A stretch of 64,000 nt of DNA from Pseudomonas sp. QTF5 (GTDB taxonomy: Bacteria > Pseudomonadota > Gammaproteobacteria > Pseudomonadales > Pseudomonadaceae): contig NZ_AZRW02000023.1 of NCBI RefSeq assembly GCF_000512695.2, forward strand, positions 1,289-65,288. Direction: 5' to 3'. The notes below the pieces were generated by a model that was not told the origin of the DNA, did not search any database, and saw only the letters and a list, made by a program, of their open reading frames with translations. Position numbers and translations under genes: made by a program. Below, one piece after another: positions 1-9,378 of this stretch; within the stretch, counting starts at the first letter, position 1, and every line of letters starts with the position of its first letter.

Positions 1-27
1 AGGGCAAGCCTCGCTCCTACAAGGTTC
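1..27. repeat. REP half-site at the window edge
   Basis: The first bases look like the right arm of a Pseudomonas REP element (AGCCTCGCTCCTACA). The matching left arm would lie outside the window, so the element is incomplete here. Complete copies of related elements occur at 3373, 5999, 9283, 56390 and 61767. Confidence 0.4.
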
Positions 28-70
28 AGCGGCTACGGACATCTTTATCAGAACAAGGAACACCGCTGTC

Positions 71-1261
71 ATGACCGACGCCACGCACACGCAGCTTCGC
101 CCCCTGACTGACACGTCACCCTCGGCCATCGTCGCCGGGTTCATCGCCATGATGACCGGCTACACCAGTTCACTGGTGCTGATGTTCCAGGCCGGGCAAG
201 CGGCGGGCCTGACTAGCGGGCAGATTTCGTCGTGGATCTGGGCGATCTCCATTGGCATGGCGGTGTGCTCGATCGGCTTGTCCCTGCGCTACCGCACGCC
301 GATCACCATCGCCTGGTCGACCCCCGGCGCGGCGTTGCTGATCACCAGCCTGGGCGGGGTCAGCTATGGCGAGGCCATTGGCGCCTATATTACTTGCGCG
401 GTGCTGGTGACCATTTGCGGCCTGACCGGCAGTTTCGAACGACTGGTGAAAAAGATTCCTGCCTCATTGGCAGCAGCGTTGCTGGCGGGAATTCTGTTCA
501 AGATCGGCAGCGAGATTTTTGTCGCCGCCCAGCACCGCACTGCGCTGGTCCTGGGGATGTTCTTCACCTATCTGGTGGTCAAACGCCTGTCACCGCGCTA
601 CGCCGTGCTCGCCGCGCTGTTGATCGGCACCGCACTGTCAGGGTTCATGGGGCTGCTGGATTTCAGTGGCTTCCATCTGGAAGTCGCGACGCCGGTCTGG
701 ACCACGCCGCACTTTTCCCTGGCCGCGACCATCAGCATCGGCATTCCGCTGTTCGTGGTGGCGATGACGTCGCAGAACATGCCGGGCATCGCCGTATTGC
801 GCGCCGATGGCTACAACGTGCCGGCCTCGCCACTGATCACCACCACCGGCATTGCCTCGTTGTTGTTGGCGCCGTTCGGCTCCCATGGGATCAACCTGGC
901 CGCCATCAGCGCGGCAATCTGCACCGGCCCGCATGCCCATGAAGATCGCAACAAGCGCTACACCGCCGCTGTCTGGTGCGGGATTTTCTACGGGATTGCC
1001 GGGGTATTCGGCGCGACGCTGGCGGCGTTGTTTGCCGCATTGCCTAAAGAGTTGGTGCTGTCGATTGCCGCGCTGGCGCTGTTCGGCTCGATCATCAATG
1101 GGTTGAGCATTGCCATGGCGCAAGTGCAGGAACGGGAAGCAGCGCTGATCACCTTTATGGTGACGGCGTCGGGGCTGACGCTGTTTTCCATCGGTTCGGC
1201 GTTCTGGGGGATTGTGGCGGGGGTGTTGACGTTGGTGATTCTGAACTGGCGCAAGGCCTGA
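71..1261 (+). CDS. benE: BenE-type benzoate/H+ symporter
   Basis: This 396-residue inner-membrane protein has about ten to twelve hydrophobic helices and ends in a short basic tail. The conserved core STPGAALL near residue 82 and the GSHGINLAAISAAICTG stretch near residue 275 are characteristic of the BenE family of benzoate transporters. Family members import aromatic acids with protons. No benzoate-degradation genes are visible next to it, so the substrate is inferred from family only. It is transcribed alone and ends at a strong terminator shared with the convergent yggL-type gene. The start at 71 gives a full-length N-terminus. Confidence 0.85.
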   Translation: MTDATHTQLRPLTDTSPSAIVAGFIAMMTGYTSSLVLMFQAGQAAGLTSGQISSWIWAISIGMAVCSIGLSLRYRTPITIAWSTPGAALLITSLGGVSYGEAIGAYITCAVLVTICGLTGSFERLVKKIPASLAAALLAGILFKIGSEIFVAAQHRTALVLGMFFTYLVVKRLSPRYAVLAALLIGTALSGFMGLLDFSGFHLEVATPVWTTPHFSLAATISIGIPLFVVAMTSQNMPGIAVLRADGYNVPASPLITTTGIASLLLAPFGSHGINLAAISAAICTGPHAHEDRNKRYTAAVWCGIFYGIAGVFGATLAALFAALPKELVLSIAALALFGSIINGLSIAMAQVQEREAALITFMVTASGLTLFSIGSAFWGIVAGVLTLVILNWRKA

Positions 1262-1263
1262 AA

Positions 1264-1297
1264 CAAAAAAACGGCGACCCTTGGGTCGCCGTTTTTT
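1264..1297. terminator. Bidirectional Rho-independent terminator
   Basis: The stem AACGGCGACCC/GGGTCGCCGTT has a tiny loop and is flanked by A-runs on the left and T-runs on the right, so it can end transcription from both benE (+) and the convergent YggL-type gene (-). Confidence 0.9.
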
Positions 1298-1303
1298 AGA
1301 ACA

Positions 1304-1648
1304 TCAAGCTACCGGATTGATCGGCTTTTCCGGGTACCAGACGTCGATCAGCGGGCTGACGGTTGCTTCGGTCAGTTCGCTGCGGCCTTTGAGCCAGGCT
1401 TCAACAGCGGCACGCTGCTCTTCGGAGACCGAGCCACGCTTCTGCAGGCAAACCAGACCGAAGTCGTCGCCGCCAACATAGCCCAGACCGTTGGCTTCCA
1501 TGGCTTCTTTCAGGAACGCGTCGAGGAAAGCATCAATGGCTTCATCAGCCAAATCTTCTTTGAAATCCAGGTTCAGTTCGAAACCCAGCTCTTGAAATTC
1601 ATCGACGCACAGTTTTTTGCGCAGACGCTGGGAACGGTTAGTCGCCAT
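1304..1648 (-). CDS. yggL: YggL-family (DUF469) ribosome-associated protein
   Basis: A small acidic cytoplasmic protein of 114 residues. The N-terminus MATNRSQRLRKKL and the pattern GFELNLDF, EANGLGYVGGDD and the trailing WL-x-GR are typical of the YggL/DUF469 family. Members have been linked to 50S ribosomal subunits, but the role is not well defined. I chose the ATG at 1648 rather than an in-frame start five codons upstream because GAGG lies about nine bases before it. It converges on benE at a shared terminator. In P. aeruginosa a homologue lies just before dacB, as here. Confidence 0.82.
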   Translation of the reverse strand: MATNRSQRLRKKLCVDEFQELGFELNLDFKEDLADEAIDAFLDAFLKEAMEANGLGYVGGDDFGLVCLQKRGSVSEEQRAAVEAWLKGRSELTEATVSPLIDVWYPEKPINPVA

Positions 1649-1882
1649 TGGAACAATCCTCATAAGTAATAACGGGCAGCACTTTAGCAGTTTAAGGCGC
1701 CGATTGCCCGCCTCGGAACACCGCTACACCTACCGTCGGTAAAAAAATAGCGGATTAGACGACCGGGGTACGGCACAAGCCGCTACACCTTGGGGCATAA
1801 TGCCGACACTTTCATGACCGCTGAGGGAATTTATCTCCATGCCCTCGTCTTTTTTCCCCTCGGCTGTAGGGTTTTATTTCAG

Positions 1883-3343
1883 ATGATCAAATCTTTGCGT
1901 CCATTGCTGCTGGCCAGTCTTCTTCTGCCCCTGGCCCTCCCCGTTTCCGCCGCTTCGATCAACACCGCCCTGTCGCCCAACGTCGAAAAGGCCCTCAAGG
2001 CCAGCAAACTGCAAGACAGTGCCCTGTCGCTGGTGATGATCCCGCTCAACGGCCCGGGCACCCCAACCATTCATAACGCGGACGTTTCGGTTAACCCGGC
2101 CTCGACCATGAAGCTGGTGACCACGTATGCCGCGCTGGAAATGCTCGGCCCGAACCATCAGTGGAAAACCGAGTTCTACACCGACGGCACCCTCAGCGGT
2201 GGCATCCTCAACGGCAACCTCTACCTCAAGGGTGGCGGCGATCCGAAGCTGAACATGGAAAAACTCTGGCTGCTGATGCGCGATTTGCGCGCCAACGGTG
2301 TAACCCAGGTCACCGGTGATCTGGTGCTGGACCGCGGCTTCTTCATGCAACCGCAACTGCCCGAATTCAATGACGACGGCAATGACGAGAACAAACCGTT
2401 CCTGGTCAAACCCGACGCGCTGCTGGTCAACCTCAAGGCCTTGCGCTTCGTCGCTCGCAACGACTCGGGCAAGGTCCTGGTATCGGTCGAGCCGCCGATT
2501 GCCAGCATCCGCATCGACAATCAGGTCAAGGCGCTCAATTCCAAGCAATGCACCGGTGGCGTGCGTTACAACCCGGTGCCCCAGGCTGATGGCAGCGTCA
2601 CCGTGACCGTTGGTGGCCAGTTGGGCGAAGGTTGCAGTTCCCAGACCTACCTGTCGCTGCTCGACCACGCGACTTACACCGCCGGGGCCGTGCGGGCGAT
2701 CTGGAAGGAACTGGGCGGCAGCATCCAGGGCCAGGATCGTCTGGCACCGACGCCGAGCAACGCCAAGGTACTGGCCCGGGCCTACTCGCCAGATCTGGCG
2801 GAAATCATTCGCGACATCAACAAATACAGTAACAACACCATGGCTCAGCAGTTGTTCCTGAGCCTGGGCCAGAAGTTCCGCACCGATGCCGATGGTGACG
2901 ACGCCAAGGCCGCCCAACGCGTGGTGCGCCAGTGGCTGGCAAAGAAAGGCATCACGGCGCCGCACCTGGTGATGGAGAACGGCTCCGGTCTGTCCCGTGC
3001 CGAGCGAGTGAGTGCGCGTGAAATGGCCGCGATGCTGCAAGCCGCCTGGCGCAGCCCGTACTCTGCCGAGTTCATCAGCTCGATGCCGATTGCCGGCACC
3101 GATGGCACCATGCGCAAACGCCTGAAGACCACCGCGATGCGCGGTGAAGCCCACGTCAAGACCGGCACCCTGAACACCGTGCGCGCCATCTCCGGCTACA
3201 GCCGCGACATCAATGGCAATACCTGGGCGGTGGTGGCAATCCTCAACGACAAGGCACCATTTGGCGCCTCCTCGGTGCTGGATCAGGTGCTGCTGGATCT
3301 GTATCGCCAGCCGAAACTGCCGACTACGGCTTCGGTGTTGTAA
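1883..3343 (+). CDS. dacB: D-alanyl-D-alanine carboxypeptidase/endopeptidase (PBP4)
   Basis: A periplasmic penicillin-binding protein of the S13 peptidase family, 486 residues from the ATG at 1883. It trims or cleaves peptidoglycan cross-links. A Sec signal peptide (about residues 1-23, ending VSAA) is followed by the active-site SxxK motif STMK (Ser74), an SxN motif YSNNT and a KTG motif in HVKTGTLN, in the right order. The open frame extends 31 codons further upstream, but that stretch does not look like a signal sequence, so the later ATG is preferred. It is monocistronic and followed by a REP pair. Confidence 0.92.
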   Translation: MIKSLRPLLLASLLLPLALPVSAASINTALSPNVEKALKASKLQDSALSLVMIPLNGPGTPTIHNADVSVNPASTMKLVTTYAALEMLGPNHQWKTEFYTDGTLSGGILNGNLYLKGGGDPKLNMEKLWLLMRDLRANGVTQVTGDLVLDRGFFMQPQLPEFNDDGNDENKPFLVKPDALLVNLKALRFVARNDSGKVLVSVEPPIASIRIDNQVKALNSKQCTGGVRYNPVPQADGSVTVTVGGQLGEGCSSQTYLSLLDHATYTAGAVRAIWKELGGSIQGQDRLAPTPSNAKVLARAYSPDLAEIIRDINKYSNNTMAQQLFLSLGQKFRTDADGDDAKAAQRVVRQWLAKKGITAPHLVMENGSGLSRAERVSAREMAAMLQAAWRSPYSAEFISSMPIAGTDGTMRKRLKTTAMRGEAHVKTGTLNTVRAISGYSRDINGNTWAVVAILNDKAPFGASSVLDQVLLDLYRQPKLPTTASVL

Positions 3344-3372
3344 CCCGATCGTCCAGACACTGGAGATCAAAT

Positions 3373-3466
3373 AATGTGGGAGCGGGCTTGCTCGCGAAGA
3401 GGGCGTGTCAGTCGACATTAATGTTGCCTGACACACCGCTTTCGCGAGCAAGCCCGCTCCCACATT
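3373..3466. repeat. Paired REP element
   Basis: Two 26-base arms, starting AATGTGGGAGCGGGCTTG and ending CAAGCCCGCTCCCACATT, are perfect inverted copies about 42 bases apart. This is the inverted pair arrangement (REPIN) of Pseudomonas REP sequences. It lies between the dacB stop and the stop of the convergent cyclase gene and could act as a transcription barrier. Confidence 0.88.
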
Positions 3467-3523
3467 GATTGGGGTCAAAGCACAGCATTGCGATCAGTCC
3501 ACAGGGTTTACATGCGGCCCGGC

Positions 3524-5914
3524 TTAACTCATCTGCCCCTCAACCCGATCCCTTCCCGCCTGCTTCGCCGCATACACCCCTGAGTCCGCCCGCAACAGCA
3601 GCGCATCCGCGCCCTCCCCGGCCTTCCAACTGGCAATCCCGAAACTCGCGGTGACGATCCCGACCTCGTCGATCGGCGCACTGCGCAACCCTTGCCACAA
3701 CTCCACGGCCAGCACATGAGCCTGTATGCCGTCGATATCCGGACAGAGCACCATGAACTCTTCGCCCCCCAGGCGACAAAACACATCAGTGCGCCGCAGG
3801 CGACCGCCAATGCGCTCGCACACGGCCTGCAAAACCCGATCGCCCACGGCATGACCGTGCTGGTCATTGATGCGCTTGAAGTGATCGATGTCGAGCATGA
3901 TCACCGACAACTCCCCACCGCCGCGCTCGACCCGGGCCATTTCGGTGGTCAGGCGCTCCTGGAAATAGCGACGGTTATGGATTCCGGTCAGGGAGTCGGT
4001 CACCGACAGTGCGCGCAATTCCTCCTCCACGCGCTTGAGGTCGGAGATGTCCGAAATGTAGCCATGCCAGAGCACACCGCCGCCGGGCAGCTCCTCCGGA
4101 GTCGCTTCACCGCGGACCCAGCGCGAACCACGCCGGGGTAATTGCACGCGGTATTCCTCGCGCCAGGGGCTGAGGGTGTTCGCCGATGCCTGGATCGACG
4201 CGCGGACCCGGCGCGCATCCTGAGGATGAATCCGCGCGAACACCGCCTCGGCGTTGTGCAACAGCACGTCCGGCTCAAGTTCGTAGATTTCGCGGATACC
4301 GTCGCTGGCGTAGATCACGCTGAAGCGCCCATCGAATTCCATCTTGAACTGGTAAATCCCGCCGGGCACATGAGCGCTGAGCTTCTTCAATAACAGGTCC
4401 CGTGCCGCCAGAGCCTCGTGGACGCGCTTGCGCTCGGTGATGTCGATACAGATCGCCAGGTGCCCGACCCACAAGCCTTCCTCGTCGAGGACCGGGGTCG
4501 CCAGCATGTTCACCGGCAAATGGCTGCCGTCGTGACGGACCAGGGTCCACTCCCGGGCTTCGTGACCGCCCTCTTCCCCGCCTTCGACCAACATCGCCTG
4601 ACACGTCGGGATCGGCTTGCCATAGCGCGCGCTCAACTCCGCCGAGCGCGCTTCAAGCTCCCGGGGCAGGTGCAGATTTTCCAGGGTCATGTGGCCCACG
4701 GCCTGCGCACTGGAGTAACCGAGCATTTGCTCTGCACCGGCATTGAAGGTGCTGATAATCCCGCGCAAGTCAGTGGCAATGATCGCCACCTGAGTCGCGG
4801 CATCCAGCACACCGCGCAACTGCCCATGGGTGCCGCGCAACTCTTGCTCGCGGTCGTGAAGTTCCTGGGTCCGCTGCTCCACCATCTTCAGCGCCCGCTG
4901 GCGCTGGCTGACCAACACATAGAGCAACACACTGAGCAACAGACTGAGCAAACCGCCGAGCACCACCAGGCTGGCTACCGAGGAATGGTTAGCGTTCAGG
5001 AACGCGGCGCTTGGGCGCATGTCCACTTGATAATCGTGGTCGGCCAGACGCAGTAATCGCGTGGAGGACAAGTCACTGGCCCCCGCCGTGTTGGTCGACT
5101 CGTACAACACTTCGTGCTGATCATCGGTGGACAAGTCGAGGATTCGCACCGAGAGAGAGTCGTGATTCTCCTCCGGCAGCCCGTCCGCCAGCAGCTGACG
5201 CATGCTGATCACCGCCATGACGTACCCGGCGGGCGCGGCACTCGGGAGGTTCTGATGGTTGACCGGCGCCACCAGCAATACACCCCGCGAATAGGCGGGC
5301 TCGACGCCTACCAGATGCAACGGTTGCGACACGACCATGCTGCCACTGCGATCGGCTCGCTCCAGAGTCGAGCGGCGCAGGGGTTGCGCCAGCAGGTCAT
5401 AACCCAGCGGTGTGGGCAGTCGGCTCTGGGTTTGGGTATAAAGCACCGGCACGTACTCGTTCCGTTCCGCGGCCGGCTGCCACTGGCCATCGGCGTTGAG
5501 TTCGCGAAAGGTGAAATTGCTCAAACCCTCTTCAAGCACCGCGCGCTCAAGTAGAGGTCGTTCAGCGCGGGAAACCCGTGGCGCCCAGGAATAGGCCTGG
5601 GTGCGACGCAAAAGAGGCTTGGTGTAACCGTCGAATTCTTCGCGGGACACCGTCCCGGAATAGACAAAGAACCGGCGCAGGCCGCCGAGGCGCTGCTCCT
5701 GATCTTCGAAACGTTCTTCGATACGGCTGTAACGTTCACTGGCGAGCAGTTGGAAACGTTGCCGCAATTGCTGATGAAACTGATTGAACGTTGCCCAGGC
5801 CAGCAATCCCGTGAGAATCCCGCCGACGAGTAATACCAGCAGCGCGACCAGCCCGGCCGAAACATCTTCGCGGATAAAACCCAGGATCTTGGGGCGCACG
5901 GCGTGCAACGACAT
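3524..5914 (-). CDS. Membrane-bound sensor diguanylate cyclase (CHASE-PAS-GGDEF)
   Basis: A 796-residue protein predicted to make cyclic di-GMP. A membrane segment at about 20-42 is followed by a periplasmic region resembling a CHASE sensor domain, a second membrane segment at about 316-340, a short coiled coil, two PAS/PAC regions (about 365-625) and a C-terminal GGDEF domain. The catalytic signature is GGEEF at 716-720. An allosteric inhibitory site RRTD lies exactly five residues upstream (707-710), so product feedback is expected. There is no EAL domain. It is a lone gene between two REP pairs, and its ligand cannot be told from sequence. Confidence 0.88.
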   Translation of the reverse strand: MSLHAVRPKILGFIREDVSAGLVALLVLLVGGILTGLLAWATFNQFHQQLRQRFQLLASERYSRIEERFEDQEQRLGGLRRFFVYSGTVSREEFDGYTKPLLRRTQAYSWAPRVSRAERPLLERAVLEEGLSNFTFRELNADGQWQPAAERNEYVPVLYTQTQSRLPTPLGYDLLAQPLRRSTLERADRSGSMVVSQPLHLVGVEPAYSRGVLLVAPVNHQNLPSAAPAGYVMAVISMRQLLADGLPEENHDSLSVRILDLSTDDQHEVLYESTNTAGASDLSSTRLLRLADHDYQVDMRPSAAFLNANHSSVASLVVLGGLLSLLLSVLLYVLVSQRQRALKMVEQRTQELHDREQELRGTHGQLRGVLDAATQVAIIATDLRGIISTFNAGAEQMLGYSSAQAVGHMTLENLHLPRELEARSAELSARYGKPIPTCQAMLVEGGEEGGHEAREWTLVRHDGSHLPVNMLATPVLDEEGLWVGHLAICIDITERKRVHEALAARDLLLKKLSAHVPGGIYQFKMEFDGRFSVIYASDGIREIYELEPDVLLHNAEAVFARIHPQDARRVRASIQASANTLSPWREEYRVQLPRRGSRWVRGEATPEELPGGGVLWHGYISDISDLKRVEEELRALSVTDSLTGIHNRRYFQERLTTEMARVERGGGELSVIMLDIDHFKRINDQHGHAVGDRVLQAVCERIGGRLRRTDVFCRLGGEEFMVLCPDIDGIQAHVLAVELWQGLRSAPIDEVGIVTASFGIASWKAGEGADALLLRADSGVYAAKQAGRDRVEGQMS

Positions 5915-5998
5915 AAAAACAACTCAAAATGCCAAGTGCCGGAAAAGCCCATTGGCCATGAATGGAGTTATAGCTATTAGCCACTAATTTGACCAGCA

Positions 5999-6100
5999 CT
6001 GTAGGAGCGAGCTCGCTCGCGATGGTCGATAACGATAACGCGTGCTTTCTGGAAACACGCGGCGCTTTCAGGTTCATCGCGAGCAAGCTCGCTCCTACAG
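5999..6100. repeat. Paired REP element
   Basis: The arms CTGTAGGAGCGAGCTCGCTCG... and ...CGAGCAAGCTCGCTCCTACAG are inverted copies with one mismatch, about 50 bases apart. The element lies upstream of the cyclase gene and just past the rlmL stop. Confidence 0.85.
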
Positions 6101-6109
6101 ATACGGGGG

Positions 6110-8380
6110 TCAACGGGCCGTTATTTTCCAGGCGCGATGGATCTTGGCGTTACGGGAAAAATCCGGATCGATGGTCTGCCCAGTGATCTCCTCGACCGCA
6201 TAGCGCTCGCCGAGATTCGGCTCCAGCTCGAACTTGCGGAAGTTGTTGGAGAAATACAACACCCCGCCCGGCGCCAGGCGTGCCATGGCCAGATCGATCA
6301 ACTGCACCTGGTCACGTTGCACGTCGAAGATCCCTTCCATGCGCTTGGAGTTGGAGAAGGTCGGCGGGTCGATGAAGATCAGGTCGTATTCGTCACGGCA
6401 GGCATCGAGCCAGGCCATCACGTCGCCCTGCTCCAGACGGTTTTTGTCGGAGAAACCGTTCAGCGACAGGTTGCGACGCGCCCAATCCAGATACGTTTTC
6501 GACAGGTCGACGCTGGTGGTGCTGCGCGCACCGCCCTTGGCCGCATGCACGCTGGCGGTCGCGGTGTAGCAATACAGGTTGAGGAAGCGCTTGCCAGCCG
6601 CCTCTTTCTGAATCCGCATGCGCATCGGCCGGTGGTCGAGAAACAGCCCGGTGTCGAGGTAGTCGGTGAGGTTCACCAGCAGCTTCACGCCGCCTTCGTT
6701 GACCTCGTTGAACTTGCCCTGCGCGCTCTGACGCTCGTACTGCTTGGTGCCGCTCTGACGCTCGCGACGCTTGACCACCACGCGGTTCTTGTCGATGTTC
6801 AACGCCTGCGGGATCGCCGCCAGGGCATCGAACATCCGCGCCGAGGCTTTTTCCGGGTCGATGGATTTCGGTGCGACGTATTCCTGGACGTGGACCCAGT
6901 CGTGATACAGGTCGATGGCCATGGAATATTCCGGCATGTCGGCATCGTAGACGCGGTAACAGTCGATGCCTTCACGCTTGACCCACTTGCCCAGCGCCTT
7001 GAGGTTTTTTTGCAGGCGGTTGGCAAACATCTGCCCGCCTTCGCTCAAGCGCGGCTGCTCGATCACCACCGGTGCCGGTTTGATCGGGTTGCCGTTCTTG
7101 TTGTACTTCTCGTACTTGCCCGGCGCTTCGATGTTCGACGGCGCATCGGACTCGGCCTGTTCGCGCTCGATCTGACGCTGTTCCGGGGTGCGACGCTCGC
7201 CAGTGACGAACTGGTCCGGCGTGACCTTGATCAGCAGCAATTTGCACGGCAAGGCACCGTTCCAGAACGAGTACTGTTTGTGGCTGCGGATGCCCATGCG
7301 TTTGCCCAGGTCCGGGGCGCCGGTGAACACCGCCGCTTCCCAGTTCAGGCACGCCTGTCGCAGGCGCTCGCCGAGGTTCTGGTAGAGGTAGAGCAGGCTC
7401 GCCTCATCGCCCAGACGCTCGCCGTAGGGAGGGTTGCAGATCACCAGGCCTTTCTGGTTCTGGTCCGGGCGCGGCTCGAACGTCGCGACTTCGCCCTGGT
7501 AGATCTTGATCCACTCGCTCAGGCCGGCACGTTCAACGTTATTGCGGCCCGGCTGAATCAGGCGCGGGTCAGCTTCGTAACCGCGAATCCACAGTGGGGG
7601 CTTGGCCAGGCCGGCCGCGGCGCGCTCGGAGGCTTCTTCGTGAAGTTTTTTCCACAGCGCCGGCACATGACCGAGCCAGGCGGTGAAGCCCCATTGCTCA
7701 CGGCGCAGGTTCGGCGCCATGTCGGCGGCGATCATAGCGGCTTCGACCAGGAACGTACCGACACCGCACATCGGGTCAGCCAGGGCGCCGCCATCGGCTG
7801 CAATCCGTGGCCAGCCGGCACGGATCAGAATCGCTGCCGCGAGGTTTTCTTTCAGCGGCGCCGCGCCTTGCTGCAAGCGATAACCACGCTGGTGCAGGCT
7901 GTGACCGGAAAGATCGAGGGACAGAATCGCTTCGCCACGGTCCAGGCGCAGGTGAATGCGCAGGTCCGGGTTAAGCTTGTCGATCGACGGACGGTCGCCC
8001 TGCGGGGTGCGCAGTTTGTCGACGATGGCGTCTTTGACTTTCAGGGCGCCAAAGTGTGTGTTGTCGATGCCCGAACCGTGACCGCTGAATTCGACGGCCA
8101 GAGTGCCATCGCTGAGCATGTGGTCTTGCCACTCGATATCCAGCACGCCGTGGTAAAGGTTTTCGGCGTCCTTCATCGGGAAGCGCTTGAGCACCAGCAG
8201 CACGCGGTTCGCCAGACGCGACCACAGGCACAGGCGATAGGCGGTTTCCATGGTGGCCATGCCGCGCACAGCCGAGGTGTGCTCACGTGCTTCCTCAAGG
8301 CCAAGCCCGACGGCTTCCTCGATAAGCAGGCCTTCAAGGCCTTTGGGGCAAGTGAGGAAGAGTTCGAAACGATCGGACAT
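6110..8380 (-). CDS. rlmL: Bifunctional 23S rRNA methyltransferase RlmKL
   Basis: A 756-residue fusion enzyme expected to methylate 23S rRNA G2445 (N2, RlmL half) and G2069 (N7, RlmK half). The N-terminal THUMP-like region begins with FELFLTCPKGLEGLL. The first methyltransferase domain carries the NPPY motif in ICNPPYGERLG. The second has an SAM-binding stretch FLNLYCYTATASVHAA and a FIDPPTF motif near the C-terminus. The ATG at 8380 is chosen because the protein then starts at the conserved MSDRFEL. It is convergent with nothing and divergent from rmf. Confidence 0.94.
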   Translation of the reverse strand: MSDRFELFLTCPKGLEGLLIEEAVGLGLEEAREHTSAVRGMATMETAYRLCLWSRLANRVLLVLKRFPMKDAENLYHGVLDIEWQDHMLSDGTLAVEFSGHGSGIDNTHFGALKVKDAIVDKLRTPQGDRPSIDKLNPDLRIHLRLDRGEAILSLDLSGHSLHQRGYRLQQGAAPLKENLAAAILIRAGWPRIAADGGALADPMCGVGTFLVEAAMIAADMAPNLRREQWGFTAWLGHVPALWKKLHEEASERAAAGLAKPPLWIRGYEADPRLIQPGRNNVERAGLSEWIKIYQGEVATFEPRPDQNQKGLVICNPPYGERLGDEASLLYLYQNLGERLRQACLNWEAAVFTGAPDLGKRMGIRSHKQYSFWNGALPCKLLLIKVTPDQFVTGERRTPEQRQIEREQAESDAPSNIEAPGKYEKYNKNGNPIKPAPVVIEQPRLSEGGQMFANRLQKNLKALGKWVKREGIDCYRVYDADMPEYSMAIDLYHDWVHVQEYVAPKSIDPEKASARMFDALAAIPQALNIDKNRVVVKRRERQSGTKQYERQSAQGKFNEVNEGGVKLLVNLTDYLDTGLFLDHRPMRMRIQKEAAGKRFLNLYCYTATASVHAAKGGARSTTSVDLSKTYLDWARRNLSLNGFSDKNRLEQGDVMAWLDACRDEYDLIFIDPPTFSNSKRMEGIFDVQRDQVQLIDLAMARLAPGGVLYFSNNFRKFELEPNLGERYAVEEITGQTIDPDFSRNAKIHRAWKITAR

Positions 8381-8779
8381 GGTAATTCCAGAGCCTTTAG
8401 CTAAGTGAATCGGCAACGCATTGCCGATCCGGTTTTCAATCAGGCGTTTTTCTAACAGAACGCCCGCGTGGCACGAAGGTGTGCCGTCCCACCCTGACTG
8501 CTCGGGTTAAAAGAGCTTAGATGCCAGGGCAGATAAAAAAGTTGATGCAACAAAATGTCATAAGTCGACCCTTCGTCGAATAGTCCCCAAGTGAACGGGT
8601 GTCATTCTCGTTAAAGGCCTCACCCCTCTCATCCCGCGCAGGGCCGATCATACCGGGGTTTGGCCAATAAACACGGGACAAATATCGTGTTACTTATGGC
8701 CATAGCATCTTTATGGTTACGTTCTTATGACAAAACGATCATTCCCTCGATGTGACGCATTGGTTAGAACTCAACTCAG
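8381..8779. other. Intergenic region between rlmL and the rmf leader
   Basis: There is no convincing coding sequence in these 400 bases. An imperfect inverted repeat, GGCCAATAAACACG with CGTGTTACTTATGGCC, spans 8662-8701 and may be a control site or a small hairpin. The region must hold the promoters of rlmL and rmf, but I cannot assign -35/-10 boxes confidently. Confidence 0.5.
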
Positions 8780-8871
8780 GTTGACGTCGCAACGGCGTCA
8801 ACACCTTGGCTCGCGACGCCGGCAGCGAGCCACCAACGGCAGAATTTTTCTGCCTGACCTCGATTGAGGTC
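8780..8871 (+). ncRNA. Structured rmf leader (rmf RNA motif)
   Basis: Four hairpins follow one another directly upstream of rmf: GTTGACG/CGTCAAC (8780-8802), GGCTCGC/GCGAGCC (8808-8831), GGCAGAA/TTCTGCC (8838-8854) and GACCTC/GAGGTC (8856-8871). All stems are perfect. A conserved RNA called the rmf motif is known in the 5' leaders of Pseudomonas rmf genes, and the position fits. Assignment to that motif is by position and structure, not by alignment. It probably controls Rmf synthesis on entry to stationary phase. Confidence 0.7.
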
Positions 8872-8910
8872 GACGCGATAAATACAGTCAACAAGTGAGG
8901 GCAACACCCT

Positions 8911-9126
8911 ATGAGAAGACTTAAGCGTGATCCGTTGGAAAGAGCATTTTTGCGCGGATATCAATATGGCGTTGGTGGTAAATCCCGTGAGCTTTGCCCT
9001 TTTACTCTACCGTCGGTACGCCAAGCCTGGATCAATGGCTGGCGAGAAGGACGCGGCGACAACTGGGACGGTATGACCGGCACTGCGGGCATCCACAGAC
9101 TCAACGAACTTCACGCCGTCGGCTAA
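8911..9126 (+). CDS. rmf: Ribosome modulation factor
   Basis: A 71-residue basic protein, MRRLKRDPLERAFLRGYQ..., with the conserved GYQYGVGGKSRELCP core and the WINGWREGRGDNWDG segment. Rmf binds 30S subunits and drives dimerisation of 70S ribosomes into inactive 100S particles in stationary phase. Its start is preceded by GTGAGGG about ten bases upstream and by a strongly structured leader. A terminator follows. The order rlmL, rmf, pyrD is as in other pseudomonads. Confidence 0.96.
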   Translation: MRRLKRDPLERAFLRGYQYGVGGKSRELCPFTLPSVRQAWINGWREGRGDNWDGMTGTAGIHRLNELHAVG

Positions 9127-9216
9127 TACAGGGCACACACTCCGACACGACACGACAATCTGATTACGCAACGACTTAACCACGCACGTCCCATCCGGAC
9201 GGCGGGCTTCGGCCCA

Positions 9217-9242
9217 GGGGCTCCTTCGAGGAGCCCTTTTTT
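9217..9242 (+). terminator. Rho-independent terminator of rmf
   Basis: The stem GGGCTCCT/AGGAGCCC with a three-base loop is followed by six T residues, about 90 bases after the rmf stop. Confidence 0.9.
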
Positions 9243-9282
9243 ATGCCTGCATAAAACTCAACCTCGAGCTGCAAACACATTA

Positions 9283-9376
9283 CCTGTGGGAGCGGGCTTG
9301 CTCGCGAAAGCGATTTAACATTCAAGAATGATGTTGACTGACCCAACGCTTTCGCGAGCAAGCCCGCTCCCACAGG
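9283..9376. repeat. Paired REP element
   Basis: The arms CCTGTGGGAGCGGGCTTG... and ...CAAGCCCGCTCCCACAGG are 30-base perfect inverted copies about 34 bases apart. The element lies two bases from the pyrD stop and could form the 3' end of its transcript. Confidence 0.88.
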
Positions 9377-9378
9377 GT

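Noticed and set aside
1874..3478. Minus-strand open frame opposite dacB
   Set aside because: DacB has all catalytic motifs; the antisense frame has none and begins within a REP element.
6137..8404. Long plus-strand open frame opposite rlmL
   Set aside because: It is antisense to a well-supported gene and shows no protein-family features.
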